Below are positions 1-12,194 of a stretch of 64,000 nt of DNA, one piece after another. This DNA is from Synechococcus sp. HJ21-Hayes (lineage in GTDB: Bacteria > Cyanobacteriota > Cyanobacteriia > PCC-6307 > Cyanobiaceae), in the NCBI RefSeq assembly GCF_024345835.1, contig NZ_JAGQBW010000011.1:40662-104661 (forward strand), in the 5' to 3' direction. The notes beneath the pieces were generated by a model, which was given only the letters and a program-made list of their open reading frames with translations, was not told where the DNA came from and ran no database searches. Every line of letters starts with the position of its first letter. The stretch's first letter is position 1. The position numbers and the translations under genes are program-made.

Positions 1-21
1 CGTGCATGGTGGGCTGCTGGT

Positions 22-1677
22 TCAGCACCAGCGCATCAAGGTGCCCGGGCTGAGTCGCAGCAGGGGCTGATCGGTCGCCAGTTCCACCAGGGGGCGCCGC
101 TGCGCTTCCAGGGTGTTGCTGGGATGGTTGCTGCGTTGGGCATCAGGGGCCAGCAGCAGGCTCACACTGGCAGTGGCCGGCCAGCGGGCCATGCGGTGCA
201 GGGCCTCCGCCAGGCGCTGGTTGTCGCTGCCGGGAAGTACCACGGCCAGCTCGGGCTGATCCAGCAGGGCCAGGACGCGGGGGTGCTCCTCCCGTTCCAG
301 CTCCAGGCTCTGCTCGGCGGCCCAGGTCTGCAGTTCCTGCAGGTGGGCCGCCAGTTCGGCCGTTTCCGGTTCTCCCTCTCCGCTCCACCGCCAGGCCAGA
401 ACCGCAGCGGGGCCCTGGTTCACGCTGGCCTTGCCCATCATGTGGCCGAGTTTGTCCTGCTTGGTCTGCAGGTAGCCGGCGTTGTGTTGGCCGGCATCCA
501 TCACCAGGGGCACCCGATCCACCACCTGCAGGCCATAGCCACCGAGCCCGGCGATCTTGCGCGGGTTGTTGGTGATCAGGCGCAGGCGATGCACCCCCAG
601 CTCGCTGAGGATCTGGGCTCCCACGCCGTAGTTGCGCAGATCGGCCGGGAAGCCGAGGCGCTCGTTGGCCTCCACCGTGTCTAAGCCGCCATCCTGCAGG
701 GAATAGGCCTTGAGCTTGTTGATCAGGCCAATGCCGCGCCCTTCCTGGCGCAGATACACCACCACGCCCTCACCGGCGGCCTCAATGATCCGCAGAGCTG
801 CCTCCAGCTGCGGCCGGCAGTCACAGCGGAGGGAGCCGAAGGCATCGCCCGTGAGGCATTCGCTGTGCACCCGCACCAGCACCGGGGCTTCGGCCTGCTC
901 CGGGTGCCCCTTCACGATCGCGACGTGCTCGCTGCCATCCAGCTCGTTGCGGTAGCCAATGGCCCGGAAATCCCCGAAGGCACTGGGCAGGGTGGCCACG
1001 GCCTGGCGGCGCACGAAACGCTCGGTATCGAGGCGGTAGCGGATCAGATCGGCGATATTGATCAGCCGCAGGCCATGGCGCTGGGCGTACTCCACCAGCT
1101 GGGGGAGCCGTGCCATGGAGCCGTCCACGTTCTGGATCTCACAGATCACCCCGGCGGGGTAGAGCCCCGCCAGGCGTGAGAGATCCACCGCTGCTTCGGT
1201 GTGGCCGGCCCTTTTGAGCACGCCGCCCTGCTTGGCCCGCAGGGGAAAGATGTGACCCGGTCGTCGCAGGTCCGCGGGCCGCGTGGCGGGATGGATGGCC
1301 ACCTGAATGGTGCGGGCACGATCTTCGGCGGAAATGCCGGTGCTCACGCCCTTCTCGGGGCCCGCGTCCACGCTCACGGTGAAGGCGGTCTGGTTGCTGT
1401 CGGTGTTGCGATCCACCATCAGCGGCAGATCCAGCTCATCGAGCCGCTCTCCCTCCATGGCGAGGCAGATCAGCCCCCGGGCCTCTGTGGCCATGAAGTT
1501 GATCTGCTCCGGCGTGGCGAACTGGGCCGCACAGATCAGATCCCCCTCGTTTTCGCGGTTTTCGTCGTCCACCACAACGATGGATTCACCGTTCCGGATC
1601 GCGGCGAGGGCATCAACGATCGAGTCGAAACGCAAGTCGGTACTGAGCTCTGCGGTGTTCAAGTCGTCGGGGCTCAC
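22..1677 (-). CDS. ribBA: Bifunctional 3,4-dihydroxy-2-butanone-4-phosphate synthase / GTP cyclohydrolase II
   Basis: Makes both precursors of riboflavin: the four-carbon unit from ribulose 5-phosphate and the pyrimidine from GTP. The N-terminal RibB half shows the acidic [10 protein letters not shown] loop and a [14 protein letters not shown] segment. The C-terminal RibA half has the zinc cysteines in [16 protein letters not shown] and the RQEGRGIGL loop. I use the GTG at 1677 ([11 protein letters not shown]), giving 551 residues, because the longer reading frame would run into the divergent argC. After the GTP cyclohydrolase core (ending near a VDRVPL segment) the protein continues for about 150 residues with no RibA motif that I recognise. 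It is divergent from argC with a 93 bp gap that contains a TTTATAAA sequence. Confidence 0.95.
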   Translation of the reverse strand: MSPDDLNTAELSTDLRFDSIVDALAAIRNGESIVVVDDENRENEGDLICAAQFATPEQINFMATEARGLICLAMEGERLDELDLPLMVDRNTDSNQTAFTVSVDAGPEKGVSTGISAEDRARTIQVAIHPATRPADLRRPGHIFPLRAKQGGVLKRAGHTEAAVDLSRLAGLYPAGVICEIQNVDGSMARLPQLVEYAQRHGLRLINIADLIRYRLDTERFVRRQAVATLPSAFGDFRAIGYRNELDGSEHVAIVKGHPEQAEAPVLVRVHSECLTGDAFGSLRCDCRPQLEAALRIIEAAGEGVVVYLRQEGRGIGLINKLKAYSLQDGGLDTVEANERLGFPADLRNYGVGAQILSELGVHRLRLITNNPRKIAGLGGYGLQVVDRVPLVMDAGQHNAGYLQTKQDKLGHMMGKASVNQGPAAVLAWRWSGEGEPETAELAAHLQELQTWAAEQSLELEREEHPRVLALLDQPELAVVLPGSDNQRLAEALHRMARWPATASVSLLLAPDAQRSNHPSNTLEAQRRPLVELATDQPLLRLSPGTLMRWC

Positions 1678-1770
1678 GGGGACAGCGGGCGGCGGGCGGC
1701 GGTTCGGCCGGCGCCAAGGTCTGGCACTTTTATAAAGCCCGGTACGATCTGGCGTTCCCGACACTCCGGC

Positions 1771-2835
1771 ATGGCTAGTAAGCGCGTTGCGGTGATTGGC
1801 GCCACCGGGTACGGCGGCCTCCAGACCCTTCGCCTGCTGCAGGGCCACCCGAATCTGACGGTGAGCTACCTGGGAGGAGAACGCAGCTCCGGCAAACGCT
1901 GGAGTGACCTGGTGCCGTTCCTCCCCTTGCCGGGTGATCCGGTGGTGCAGAGCCCGGAGGTGGAGGCCATCGCCAGCGCTGCCGACATGGCGGTGCTCAG
2001 CTTGCCTAACGGCCTGGCTTCAGGCCTGGTGCCGGGCCTGCTGGAGCGGGGCGTGAAGGTGGTGGATCTCTCCGCCGACTACCGCTACAGCGCGCTGCAG
2101 CAGTGGAAAGAGGTGTATGCCACCGAGGCCCGTCAGTTTCCCCGCAGCGACGACGAGCTGTGCCAGGAGGCGGTGTATGGCCTGGTGGAGTGGGAGCAGG
2201 AGCGGATCCGCGAGGCGCGCCTGGTGGCGGCCCCGGGTTGTTTCCCCACCGCCAGCCTGCTGGCCCTCACCCCCTTCCTCAAGCAGGGATTGATCGAGAC
2301 CAGCGGCATCGTGGTGGATGCCAAGACCGGCACCAGTGGTGGCGGCCGGGCCGCCAAGGAACACCTGCTGTTGGCCGAGGCCTCCGAGGGCGTGGCCCCC
2401 TATGGAGTGGTGGGCCATCGCCACACCAGCGAGATCGAGCAGCTCTGCAGCCGCGCCGCAGGCCAGGCCGTGCAGCTGCAGTTCACCCCCCACCTGATCC
2501 CGATGGTGCGGGGTCTGCTGGCCACCGTCTACGGACGGCTGCGGGATCCCGGGCTGACCGCGGAGGATTGCACCACCCTGCTGCAAGCGGCCTACCGCCA
2601 TGCCCCCTGCGTGGATGTGTTGCCCGTGGGCACCTACCCCTCCACGAAGTGGGTGCGGCAGACCAATCGCGCCCTGCTCTCGGTGCAGGTGGATCAACGC
2701 ACCGGCCAGCTGATCGTGATGAGTGCCATCGACAACATGATCAAAGGCCAGGCCGGCCAGGGGGTGCAATGCCTCAACCTGATGGCCGGCCTGCCAGCAG
2801 AGACCGGCCTACCGCTGCTGCCCTTCTACCCCTAA
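1771..2835 (+). CDS. argC: N-acetyl-gamma-glutamyl-phosphate reductase
   Basis: NADPH-dependent third step of arginine synthesis, reducing N-acetylglutamyl phosphate to the semialdehyde. The 354-residue protein opens with a Rossmann motif (VIGATGYGG). The catalytic cysteine lies in [10 protein letters not shown], where many family members have PGCYPT. The ATG at 1771 is chosen because it puts the glycine-rich loop at the N-terminus; the frame stays open far upstream, but only as antisense of ribBA. The 3' end overlaps the convergent purN by 27 bp. Confidence 0.95.
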   Translation: MASKRVAVIGATGYGGLQTLRLLQGHPNLTVSYLGGERSSGKRWSDLVPFLPLPGDPVVQSPEVEAIASAADMAVLSLPNGLASGLVPGLLERGVKVVDLSADYRYSALQQWKEVYATEARQFPRSDDELCQEAVYGLVEWEQERIREARLVAAPGCFPTASLLALTPFLKQGLIETSGIVVDAKTGTSGGGRAAKEHLLLAEASEGVAPYGVVGHRHTSEIEQLCSRAAGQAVQLQFTPHLIPMVRGLLATVYGRLRDPGLTAEDCTTLLQAAYRHAPCVDVLPVGTYPSTKWVRQTNRALLSVQVDQRTGQLIVMSAIDNMIKGQAGQGVQCLNLMAGLPAETGLPLLPFYP

Positions 2836-3516
2836 GCAGTGCTCCGCCGCGGCGGGCAACAACCCCAGCTGCTCCGCCGCCAGTTGAACCGCCAGGGGCA
2901 GGATCTGATGTTCCTGTGCATGGATCCTGGTGGCCAGGCTCTCGTGGCTGTCCGTGGCATCCACCGGCACCGCCGCTTGCACCAGGATCGGCCCACCATC
3001 CACCTCCAGGCTCACCAGGTGGGCTGTGCACCCGCTCAGCCGCACCCCTGCCCGCAGGGCCTGGCCGACCCCATCGACGCCGGGAAAGCTGGGCAGCAGC
3101 GAGGGATGGATATTCACAAGTCGCTGCGGGAAGGCATCGATGAGTCGCTGGGTGACGATCCGCATCCACCCCGCCATCACCACCAGATCCACCTGTTCGG
3201 CGTTGAAGGCCGCCGCCAGGGCGTCATCCAGCTGCTCTCGGCTGGCGAAGCTGCGGTGATCGAGGCTGGATACCGAAATACCCAGTCGTTGAGCCCGCTG
3301 GGTGGCACCGCAGCCGGGGTTGTTCACCACCAGCAGGGCGATTTCGGCCGCTAGCTGGCCGTTGAGGCAGGCCAGGGCCAGGGCTTCAAAATTGCTGCCG
3401 TTGCCCGAGGCCATCACGCCAAGCCGCAGGCGGCGGGGCCCTGCGGCAGCCCTGAGCGGTGTCTGTGGCCACTGAATGGCCTGCTGGAGATCGCTAGGGT
3501 CTGGAAAAGCGGGCAT
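2809..3516 (-). CDS. purN: Phosphoribosylglycinamide formyltransferase
   Basis: Transfers a formyl group from 10-formyl-THF to GAR in purine synthesis. The substrate loop MASGNGSNFEAL and the NIHPSLLPSFPG motif with the catalytic histidine are both present. An in-frame ATG at 3516 gives 235 residues; an ATG at 3531 is possible but would overlap the divergent ycf35 start. The first 30 or so residues before the Rossmann core look like a lineage-specific extension. It overlaps argC tail to tail and starts only 6 bp from ycf35. Confidence 0.92.
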   Translation of the reverse strand: MPAFPDPSDLQQAIQWPQTPLRAAAGPRRLRLGVMASGNGSNFEALALACLNGQLAAEIALLVVNNPGCGATQRAQRLGISVSSLDHRSFASREQLDDALAAAFNAEQVDLVVMAGWMRIVTQRLIDAFPQRLVNIHPSLLPSFPGVDGVGQALRAGVRLSGCTAHLVSLEVDGGPILVQAAVPVDATDSHESLATRIHAQEHQILPLAVQLAAEQLGLLPAAAEHCLGVEGQQR

Positions 3517-3522
3517 CGGGCC

Positions 3523-3867
3523 ATGTCCCATCTCTCCATCCTGCCAACCGTGCTGCGGGACGAAACCGTTCTCACCCGTGCCTTGCAGGACCTGGGACTC
3601 ACCGTTCAGCAAGGGGGCACCTTGAAGGGGTTTGCCGAGGACCGTGAGTCGGTGACGTTGCAGGTGGATGTGGCTGAAGGGGCGCCCCTGGGCTGGGCTC
3701 GCCAACCCGATGGCACCCTGGCCCTGGTGGGCGATCTGCAGCGCCTGGGCCGCTCCCGTTCCCTGCAACAGCTGCTCGGGCGCATCACCCGTCGCTACGC
3801 CGCACGGCTAGCCCTGCAACAGGCTGCGGAGCAGCTACCTGGCGCCACGATCGAGCTGGTGGGTTGA
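3523..3867 (+). CDS. ycf35: DUF1257 (Ycf35-like) protein
   Basis: A 114-residue protein of the DUF1257/Ycf35 type, also encoded in some algal plastids. The biochemical role is unknown. It opens MSHLSILPTVLRDET, carries a central VTLQVDVAEGAP beta segment, and ends in a helix with TRRYAARLALQQAAEQ, all typical of the family. It is divergent from purN with six bases between start codons, so its promoter must lie inside purN. The M61 peptidase gene follows after 9 bp and may be cotranscribed. Confidence 0.82.
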   Translation: MSHLSILPTVLRDETVLTRALQDLGLTVQQGGTLKGFAEDRESVTLQVDVAEGAPLGWARQPDGTLALVGDLQRLGRSRSLQQLLGRITRRYAARLALQQAAEQLPGATIELVG

Positions 3868-3876
3868 ACCGGCCGC

Positions 3877-5604
3877 GTGGTTGATCTACATCTCGATGTC
3901 TCGGCGCCACACCAGCACCAGGTGGCGGTCAGCCTGAGGGTCCGGCCCCACCATCGGGTGATGCGCCTGCGGCTGCCGGGCTGGACGCCAGGCTCCTATC
4001 TGATGCGCGACTACGTGCGTCACCTCGAGGAGCTCACGGTGGAGCAGCAGGGGCGCTTGCTCCCCTGCCGGCGCCTTGAGCCGGCCTGCTGGCTGGTGGA
4101 GCCCGACCCCCAGGCCGGCGAGCTGTTGATCCGTTACCGGGTCATGGCCACCGAGCTGTCGGTGCGCACCTGTCATTTGGATGGTGATCACGGCTTTCTG
4201 GCCCTGGCCGCCGTGGTGTTGGAGGTGGAAGGCGAGCGCTGGGCAGAGCACCGGCTCAGTTGCTCCCTGCCGCCCCGCTGGCAGGCCTTTGTGCCCTTGC
4301 CCCAGCAGAGCGATGGCAGTTGGATCGCCACGACTTTTGATGAGCTGGTGGATAGCCCCGTGGAGCTGGGCCCCCACCGCGAGCATGGCTTTGCCGTGGG
4401 CGGTGTTGCGCATCGCTGGGTCACCTGGGGTGGGGCTGCCGGCGCCGGCGACTGGCTGTTGCAGCACTTCCCCAGCCTTCTGGACGATGTGGCCCAGGTG
4501 TGCCACGCCTGCTGCCGCCTGATGGCCGTGGAGGCTCCGCCCTGCAACGGCTATTTGTTTGTGCTGCACCTCCTGGATGAGGGCTATGGCGGGCTGGAGC
4601 ACAACCACAGCACGGTTCTGGTGTATGGCCGGCGTGCCCTGGAGAAGCCCAATGGCTATCGCAAGTTCCTGCAGCTGGTGGCGCACGAGTATCTGCACCA
4701 GTGGAACGTGCGTCGGCTCAGGCCCGCTGAGCTGTGCCCGATCGACTACCACCAGCCCCCCGTGGTTCCCAGCCTGTGGTTTGCCGAGGGCATCACCAGC
4801 TACGTGGATCAGCTGCTTCCCCTGAGTGCAGGGCTGTCCACACCCGATCAGCTGCTGGAGGATCTCGGCGAGGATCTGAGCCGCTTTCTGCTCACCCCCG
4901 GCCGGAGCGTCCAGAGCCTTGCAGCCAGCAGTGAGGAGGCCTGGGTGAAGCTCTACCGCGCCGATGCCTATGCGGCTGACAGCCAGGTGAGCTACTACCT
5001 CAAGGGTGCCGTGGTGGCCCTTTGCCTCGATCTGCATCTGCGGCGCCACGGCACTGCCCTGGCGCCCGTGTTGCAGCGGCTCTGGCTGGAGCTGGGTCAA
5101 TGGCAGCGGGGCTACACCGAGCAGGCTCTGATCGCCGCATTCACGGCATCTGCCCCCGATCTCGAGGGTCTGTTGCCGTCATGGCTCCATCAGGTCGACG
5201 ATCCCGATCTCCATGGCTACCTCCAGGAGGTGGGCCTGCTGCTTCAGCCGATTGTTGCCACTATCCCGTGGGCAGGCTTCACCTGTCGCCCTGAGGCCTC
5301 AGGCCTAACCGCCCAGCGGGTATGGCGTGGCGGGCCTGCGGAAACGGCTGGCCTGATGGTGGGCGATGAGGTGCTGGCCATCGATGGCCAGCGGGTGAGG
5401 CAGAGCGATCAGATCGGCCCTCTGCTGCGCACCGATGCGGCTCAGGAGCTGTTGATCAGTCGGCGGTCCGAGCTGCGCAGCCTGCCGCTGCGCTGCGCTG
5501 CCCCTCGGGTGGAGCGCTACCAGTTGACCCGCGATCCCCAGGCCAGCCGCCAAGCGCTCGAGCGGCAGCGGCGCTGGCTGCGGTTGTGGGAGGCCCCCTG
5601 GTGA
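3877..5604 (+). CDS. M61-family metallopeptidase with C-terminal PDZ domain
   Basis: A 575-residue zinc peptidase of the glycyl aminopeptidase (M61) type. An N-terminal beta domain is followed by the catalytic core with HEYLHQWNVRRLRP (HExxH) and a downstream LWFAEGITSYVDQL helix carrying the third, glutamate ligand. A PDZ-like module near the C-terminus (VWRGGPAETAGLMVGDEVLAIDG) probably binds peptide ends. No signal peptide is evident, so a cytoplasmic location is inferred. The start is the GTG at 3877, just after ycf35. The stop overlaps the GTG of the amidase gene (GTGA), which suggests translational coupling. Confidence 0.88.
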   Translation: MVDLHLDVSAPHQHQVAVSLRVRPHHRVMRLRLPGWTPGSYLMRDYVRHLEELTVEQQGRLLPCRRLEPACWLVEPDPQAGELLIRYRVMATELSVRTCHLDGDHGFLALAAVVLEVEGERWAEHRLSCSLPPRWQAFVPLPQQSDGSWIATTFDELVDSPVELGPHREHGFAVGGVAHRWVTWGGAAGAGDWLLQHFPSLLDDVAQVCHACCRLMAVEAPPCNGYLFVLHLLDEGYGGLEHNHSTVLVYGRRALEKPNGYRKFLQLVAHEYLHQWNVRRLRPAELCPIDYHQPPVVPSLWFAEGITSYVDQLLPLSAGLSTPDQLLEDLGEDLSRFLLTPGRSVQSLAASSEEAWVKLYRADAYAADSQVSYYLKGAVVALCLDLHLRRHGTALAPVLQRLWLELGQWQRGYTEQALIAAFTASAPDLEGLLPSWLHQVDDPDLHGYLQEVGLLLQPIVATIPWAGFTCRPEASGLTAQRVWRGGPAETAGLMVGDEVLAIDGQRVRQSDQIGPLLRTDAAQELLISRRSELRSLPLRCAAPRVERYQLTRDPQASRQALERQRRWLRLWEAPW

Positions 5605-6440
5605 GAGAGCCCTGCGGACTTCCAGCCTGGCAGGCTCGCCATGGTTGGCTGCTGCTGGCCGGCGTTCTCGCAGGCTCGGCCCTGCTGATCTTCTGCGGCA
5701 TCGCCCTGCAACGGCAGTTGCGCCCCCCCGCGGCCCCACCACCAGGATCCCGTCAACTCCCGGCGCCTCCTGCCCAGGCAGCCTGGATCAGTCCGCTCCG
5801 TGCCCAGTGCTCCGTGAACGACCGCGCCCTCGTGCAGCGCCTTAACACGCTTCGCCAGGGTCTACCGCAGCGGCTACAGCGCATTCGCATCGATGCCAGC
5901 AACTTTGGCGAGCGCTTCCGTGAGGACGCCTTCGGCAATCCTCTGGATGTGATCCCCTCGATGGTGGTCCTTCACGAAACGGTGTATGGCCTGAACTCCG
6001 CCATCAATACCTTCATGACCCACCATCCCAACGATGAGGACCAGGTCAGTTACCACGTGCTGATCGGCGAGAAGGGACAGATCGTGCAGGCGGTGGATCC
6101 CAGCAAGCGGGCCTTTGGTGCGGGGAATTCCGCCTTTAACGGTCGCTGGGTGGTCACCAACGCCAAGCTTTCTGGCTCAGTGAACAACTTTGCCCTGCAT
6201 CTCAGTCTGGAAACCCCCCTGGATGGCGAGGACGACGGACCCGCCCACAGCGGTTACACGGCTGCCCAGTACGACGCCCTGGCCGTGGTGTTGGCCGATT
6301 GGATGGATCGCTTTGCGATTCCGCCCGAGCACATCACCACCCATCGCCATGTGGATCTGGGGCTGGAACGGGCGGATCCCCGCAGTTTTGAATGGCAGAA
6401 ACTCCAGATTCGCCTGGCGGCACTGGGCTTCCTCTGCTGA
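5601..6440 (+). CDS. Membrane-anchored N-acetylmuramoyl-L-alanine amidase (Amidase_2/AmpD fold)
   Basis: Predicted to cut the bond between MurNAc and the stem peptide in peptidoglycan. A hydrophobic segment near the N-terminus (WLLLAGVLAGSALLIF) looks like an uncleaved anchor or signal. The amidase domain follows with VVLHETVYG, VSYHVLIGEKGQIVQAV, NNFALHLSLET and the late HITTHRHVDLG segment, whose histidines fit the zinc site of the family. I prefer the GTG at 5601, which makes a 4 bp overlap with the M61 gene. The protein has 279 residues. Confidence 0.85.
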   Translation: MREPCGLPAWQARHGWLLLAGVLAGSALLIFCGIALQRQLRPPAAPPPGSRQLPAPPAQAAWISPLRAQCSVNDRALVQRLNTLRQGLPQRLQRIRIDASNFGERFREDAFGNPLDVIPSMVVLHETVYGLNSAINTFMTHHPNDEDQVSYHVLIGEKGQIVQAVDPSKRAFGAGNSAFNGRWVVTNAKLSGSVNNFALHLSLETPLDGEDDGPAHSGYTAAQYDALAVVLADWMDRFAIPPEHITTHRHVDLGLERADPRSFEWQKLQIRLAALGFLC

Positions 6441-6470
6441 TCCCTGCCTGCCACCAAGTGGGCGCTGGAT

Positions 6471-7265
6471 CTAAATCAGTGGCGATACAGCTTTCTTGCG
6501 CTGGCTATAGATCAGGCCATGCAGTTCAGAATCCTGCATGTAGCGCAGGATTCGCGTGGGGTAATCCAGCTTGCCGTTGTGCAGGTAGGCCAGGGTGGCC
6601 ACTGTTTTGGCACTGCGAAACGCGGCACTCACATTGTTGGTGTCACGTGCCTCAAGCTTCAACAGCGCCAGCAGACGGCAGAGTTTGCCCGCCAACAGCG
6701 CCACATTGCGCTCGGGGTTGAGCAGCTCGGTGCGGGCCGCCTGGATCTCAGCTTGAGAAGCCTCGGGCCGTAGCAGGCCCTGTTTCACCATTTCACTGAG
6801 GCCGAGCTGGGCAGGGCCGTGGGTGCTGAACAAACCGGAGTGGGCCGCGAGAGGCAAGTCCTCACCGGGTTTGGCGTGCTGCATTTCATCGAAGAGGATC
6901 GCCGCCAACACCATCGGGTTCAGGCCTGTACGGCGGCTTTCCCGCAGGATCACCGGCTGCAATTCCTCCAGGCGGTTCACGGTGTGGCTGCGCAGGGGGG
7001 TGAGCTGATCCACGCCCTTGGTGAACAGCTGGGCCAAACGTGGTTGTGGGCCGTGCACGCCAAAACGGCGCTGCAGCTCTTTGAGCTCGGCCGCCGTGAA
7101 CGAGGAGGGATTCGGGCCCTGCGGCTCGTTGATGACACCTGGGGTGTTGCTGTGGCTGCGGGAGGCTGAGCCCTGATCAGCGCTGAAGGGAACCGGCAGT
7201 TCAGCGCTGGATCCCATGAAGATGGCCGTCGCGAGCAGACCGGCCGACAGCAGAGCGCGCCGCAT
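6471..7265 (-). CDS. Exported protein with lysozyme-like helical region, function unknown
   Basis: A 264-residue protein with a Sec-type signal (MRRALLSAGLLATAIFMGSS). The middle part, TGLNPMVLAAILFDEMQHA followed about 25 residues later by HGPAQLGLSEM, resembles the arrangement of lytic transglycosylase-like folds: a catalytic acidic residue on a helix, then a GxxQ(L/M)G turn. I cannot name the family with certainty; DUF1402-like proteins are one candidate. It is convergent with the peptidoglycan amidase gene, 30 bp away, so a role in the cell wall is plausible but inferred from context and motif only. Confidence 0.6.
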   Translation of the reverse strand: MRRALLSAGLLATAIFMGSSAELPVPFSADQGSASRSHSNTPGVINEPQGPNPSSFTAAELKELQRRFGVHGPQPRLAQLFTKGVDQLTPLRSHTVNRLEELQPVILRESRRTGLNPMVLAAILFDEMQHAKPGEDLPLAAHSGLFSTHGPAQLGLSEMVKQGLLRPEASQAEIQAARTELLNPERNVALLAGKLCRLLALLKLEARDTNNVSAAFRSAKTVATLAYLHNGKLDYPTRILRYMQDSELHGLIYSQRKKAVSPLI

Positions 7266-7509
7266 CAGGCCCGGCGTGAACCGATGAGGCGACGATCGGA
7301 TCCAGCGGGCCAGAGGGGATCACAAAAGAATTCAGCACACTTTATGGCGGGAAACCAAAAAGGCCGCAGCCGTGGTAACCGGCTTGTGTGGCGGTCCACA
7401 CAGTCCCGTTCCGGACCAAGCATTTTTGGTTCCAGCGCCGCGCAAGGGCTATCGCTGCGGGACCTTCGCGGATAGCGTTCAGCTGCGCTGCCTCAACGCT
7501 GCCTCGGCC

Positions 7510-9111
7510 ATGACCCAGCTTGCGAACCCCACCAGCGCCGGACCCCAGGACCTCTGGCAGCGTTTTTGTGCCCTGCTCTGGCACGACGAGGCGTTGGGCT
7601 TCTGGCTGGACGTCAGTCGCATGGGCATCGACACGCCCTTACTCGAGGAGCTGCGCCCCCGCTTTGCCAAGGCGTTCACAGCCATGGCGGCCCTGGAGGC
7701 CGGTGCGATCGCCAATGCCGATGAACAGCGGCAGGTGGGCCACTACTGGCTGCGTACGCCTCAGTTGGCACCTGATCCTGCCGCTGCGGCCCACATCAGT
7801 GCCGAAGTGGATCGGATTGAACAGTTCGGCCTCGATGTGCTCAGTGGTGCCGTGGGCCCGGCTGCCGGCAGGGCGTTCACCGACGTGCTGTGGATTGGCA
7901 TTGGCGGCTCGGGATTGGGCCCGCTGCTGATGATCCGTGCCCTGCAGGATCCAGGCTCTGGTCTTCCTTTCCATTTCTTTGACAACGTTGATCCCGACGG
8001 CATGCGCCGCACCCTGGCCTCCCTCGGCCAGCGGTTGCAGACGACGCTTGTGGTGGTGGTGAGCAAATCCGGTGGGACCCCCGAGCCCCATATCGGCATG
8101 CTCCAGGCACGCCGTGCCGTGGAGGCCCACGGCGGCAACTGGATGCGGCAAGCCGTGGCCATCACCATGGCGGGCAGCCGGCTGGACCAGGAGGCCGAAT
8201 CCGGTGATTGGCTCGCCCGCTTCGACATGTTCGATTGGGTGGGGGGACGCACCAGCGTGACCAGTGCCGTGGGCCTGCTGCCCGGGGTTCTGATTGGTAG
8301 CGATATCCGCGCCTTCCTCGCCGGTGCTGAGGCCATGGATGCCGTGACGCGCCAACCGGATCTGCAGCGCAACCCCGCTGCCCTGCTGGCGGCCGCCTGG
8401 TATGCGGCGGGTGGCGGCAAGGGCCAGCGGGACATGGTGGTGTTGCCCTATCGCGACCGCCTGGAGGTGTTCAGCCGCTACCTCCAGCAGTTGGTGATGG
8501 AATCCCTGGGTAAGAAGCTCGACCGTGACGGCCAGGTTGTGCACCAGGGCCTGGCTGTCTATGGCAACAAGGGGTCTACCGACCAGCACGCCTACGTCCA
8601 GCAGCTGCGGGATGGGGTCGACAACTTTTTTGTGACCTTTGTGGAAGTGCTGGAGGATCCCGGTGACATTCCGCCTCTGGAGGGCGAGAACCCCGGAGAT
8701 TTTCTCGATGGCTTCCTGCAGGGCACCAGGGCGGCCCTCACGGAGGAAGGGCGCCAGAACCTCAGCATCACCATGCAGCGGCTCAATGAGCACAGCCTTG
8801 GGGCGCTGATCGCCCTGTTCGAACGGGCGGTGGGTCTCTATGGCGAACTGGTGAATGTGAATGCCTACCACCAGCCCGGCGTTGAGGCTGGCAAGAAAGC
8901 CGCAGCCGCTCTCCTGGATCTGCAGGTGCGCCTGGAGCAGTGCATGGCGGACAAGCGCGAGCACACCCTCGCCGAGCTGCAGGAGCTGATGGGGCTCGAT
9001 TCACCCGATCCCCTCTACTGGATCCTGCGCCACCTCTGCGCCAATCGTCGCCACATCGATGCCCGGGGCGATTGGGGCCGGCCCGACAGCCTCGTGTTCC
9101 TGCACGACTGA
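7510..9111 (+). CDS. pgi: Glucose-6-phosphate isomerase
   Basis: Interconverts glucose 6-phosphate and fructose 6-phosphate. At 533 residues from the ATG at 7510 the length matches cyanobacterial Pgi. Recognisable parts are the sugar-phosphate loop IGIGGSGLGP, the VVSKSGGTPEP segment, a GGRTSVTSAVGLLP stretch and the GNKGSTDQHAYVQQL motif. The frame is open upstream to 7372, but that part does not look like Pgi. The 244 bp before the start contain a short inverted repeat around GGACCAAGCATTTTTGGTTCC broken by one base; I see no other gene there. Confidence 0.95.
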   Translation: MTQLANPTSAGPQDLWQRFCALLWHDEALGFWLDVSRMGIDTPLLEELRPRFAKAFTAMAALEAGAIANADEQRQVGHYWLRTPQLAPDPAAAAHISAEVDRIEQFGLDVLSGAVGPAAGRAFTDVLWIGIGGSGLGPLLMIRALQDPGSGLPFHFFDNVDPDGMRRTLASLGQRLQTTLVVVVSKSGGTPEPHIGMLQARRAVEAHGGNWMRQAVAITMAGSRLDQEAESGDWLARFDMFDWVGGRTSVTSAVGLLPGVLIGSDIRAFLAGAEAMDAVTRQPDLQRNPAALLAAAWYAAGGGKGQRDMVVLPYRDRLEVFSRYLQQLVMESLGKKLDRDGQVVHQGLAVYGNKGSTDQHAYVQQLRDGVDNFFVTFVEVLEDPGDIPPLEGENPGDFLDGFLQGTRAALTEEGRQNLSITMQRLNEHSLGALIALFERAVGLYGELVNVNAYHQPGVEAGKKAAAALLDLQVRLEQCMADKREHTLAELQELMGLDSPDPLYWILRHLCANRRHIDARGDWGRPDSLVFLHD

Positions 9112-9213
9112 GCGGCGTGAGGCCTGCGGATCGTCCTTGAGCGGTTGGGCGTCGTGCACACGGCCTTGCCGCCGCGCGGCAGCCTGAATCGCATCAGGGC
9201 AGCTCCCAGGACA

Positions 9214-11871
<2,658 letters not shown>

Positions 11872-11921
11872 TGGCTGGCTGGGATCCGTGACAGTGATGC
11901 TCCCACAGCTGGTTTCGCGGT

Positions 11922-12161
11922 TCAGCCCAGGGCTCGCAGCAGGGCGACGGCCTGGCGGTTGAGCAGCACAGGTTCGCCGTCCTGCTCCGGTTGCAGGGCC
12001 AGGTAGTCGCAATCCACCCAGCGAACCACCCCCTCCAGCCGGGTGCCATCCAGCAGCTGAATGCTCAGCAGGGTTCGGGCCCGAATCCAGCCCTGGATCT
12101 GGCGAATGCCTGGCTGGGAGGTGTCCAGCTCCTGCCCACGCCCCTCAAAGAGGTTCCCCAT
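11922..12161 (-). CDS. hfq: Cyanobacterial Hfq-like RNA-binding protein
   Basis: A small Sm-fold protein. The segment [15 protein letters not shown], then [28 protein letters not shown] and [14 protein letters not shown] follow the helix plus five-strand layout of cyanobacterial Hfq, which lacks the enterobacterial KH signature. The ATG at 12161 gives 79 residues; a TTG at 12170 is also possible. In cyanobacteria Hfq is linked to type IV pilus function rather than classic sRNA pairing (family knowledge). Its start lies 33 bp from the start of divergent dapF. leuS follows. Confidence 0.82.
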   Translation of the reverse strand: MGNLFEGRGQELDTSQPGIRQIQGWIRARTLLSIQLLDGTRLEGVVRWVDCDYLALQPEQDGEPVLLNRQAVALLRALG

Positions 12162-12194
12162 AGGATCCAACTCTGTCCTCGTAGGCCGCCTCGC

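Noticed and set aside
1201..1770. Upstream extension of argC
   Set aside because: The open frame before 1771 is antisense of ribBA; the NAD-binding motif of ArgC begins right after the ATG at 1771.
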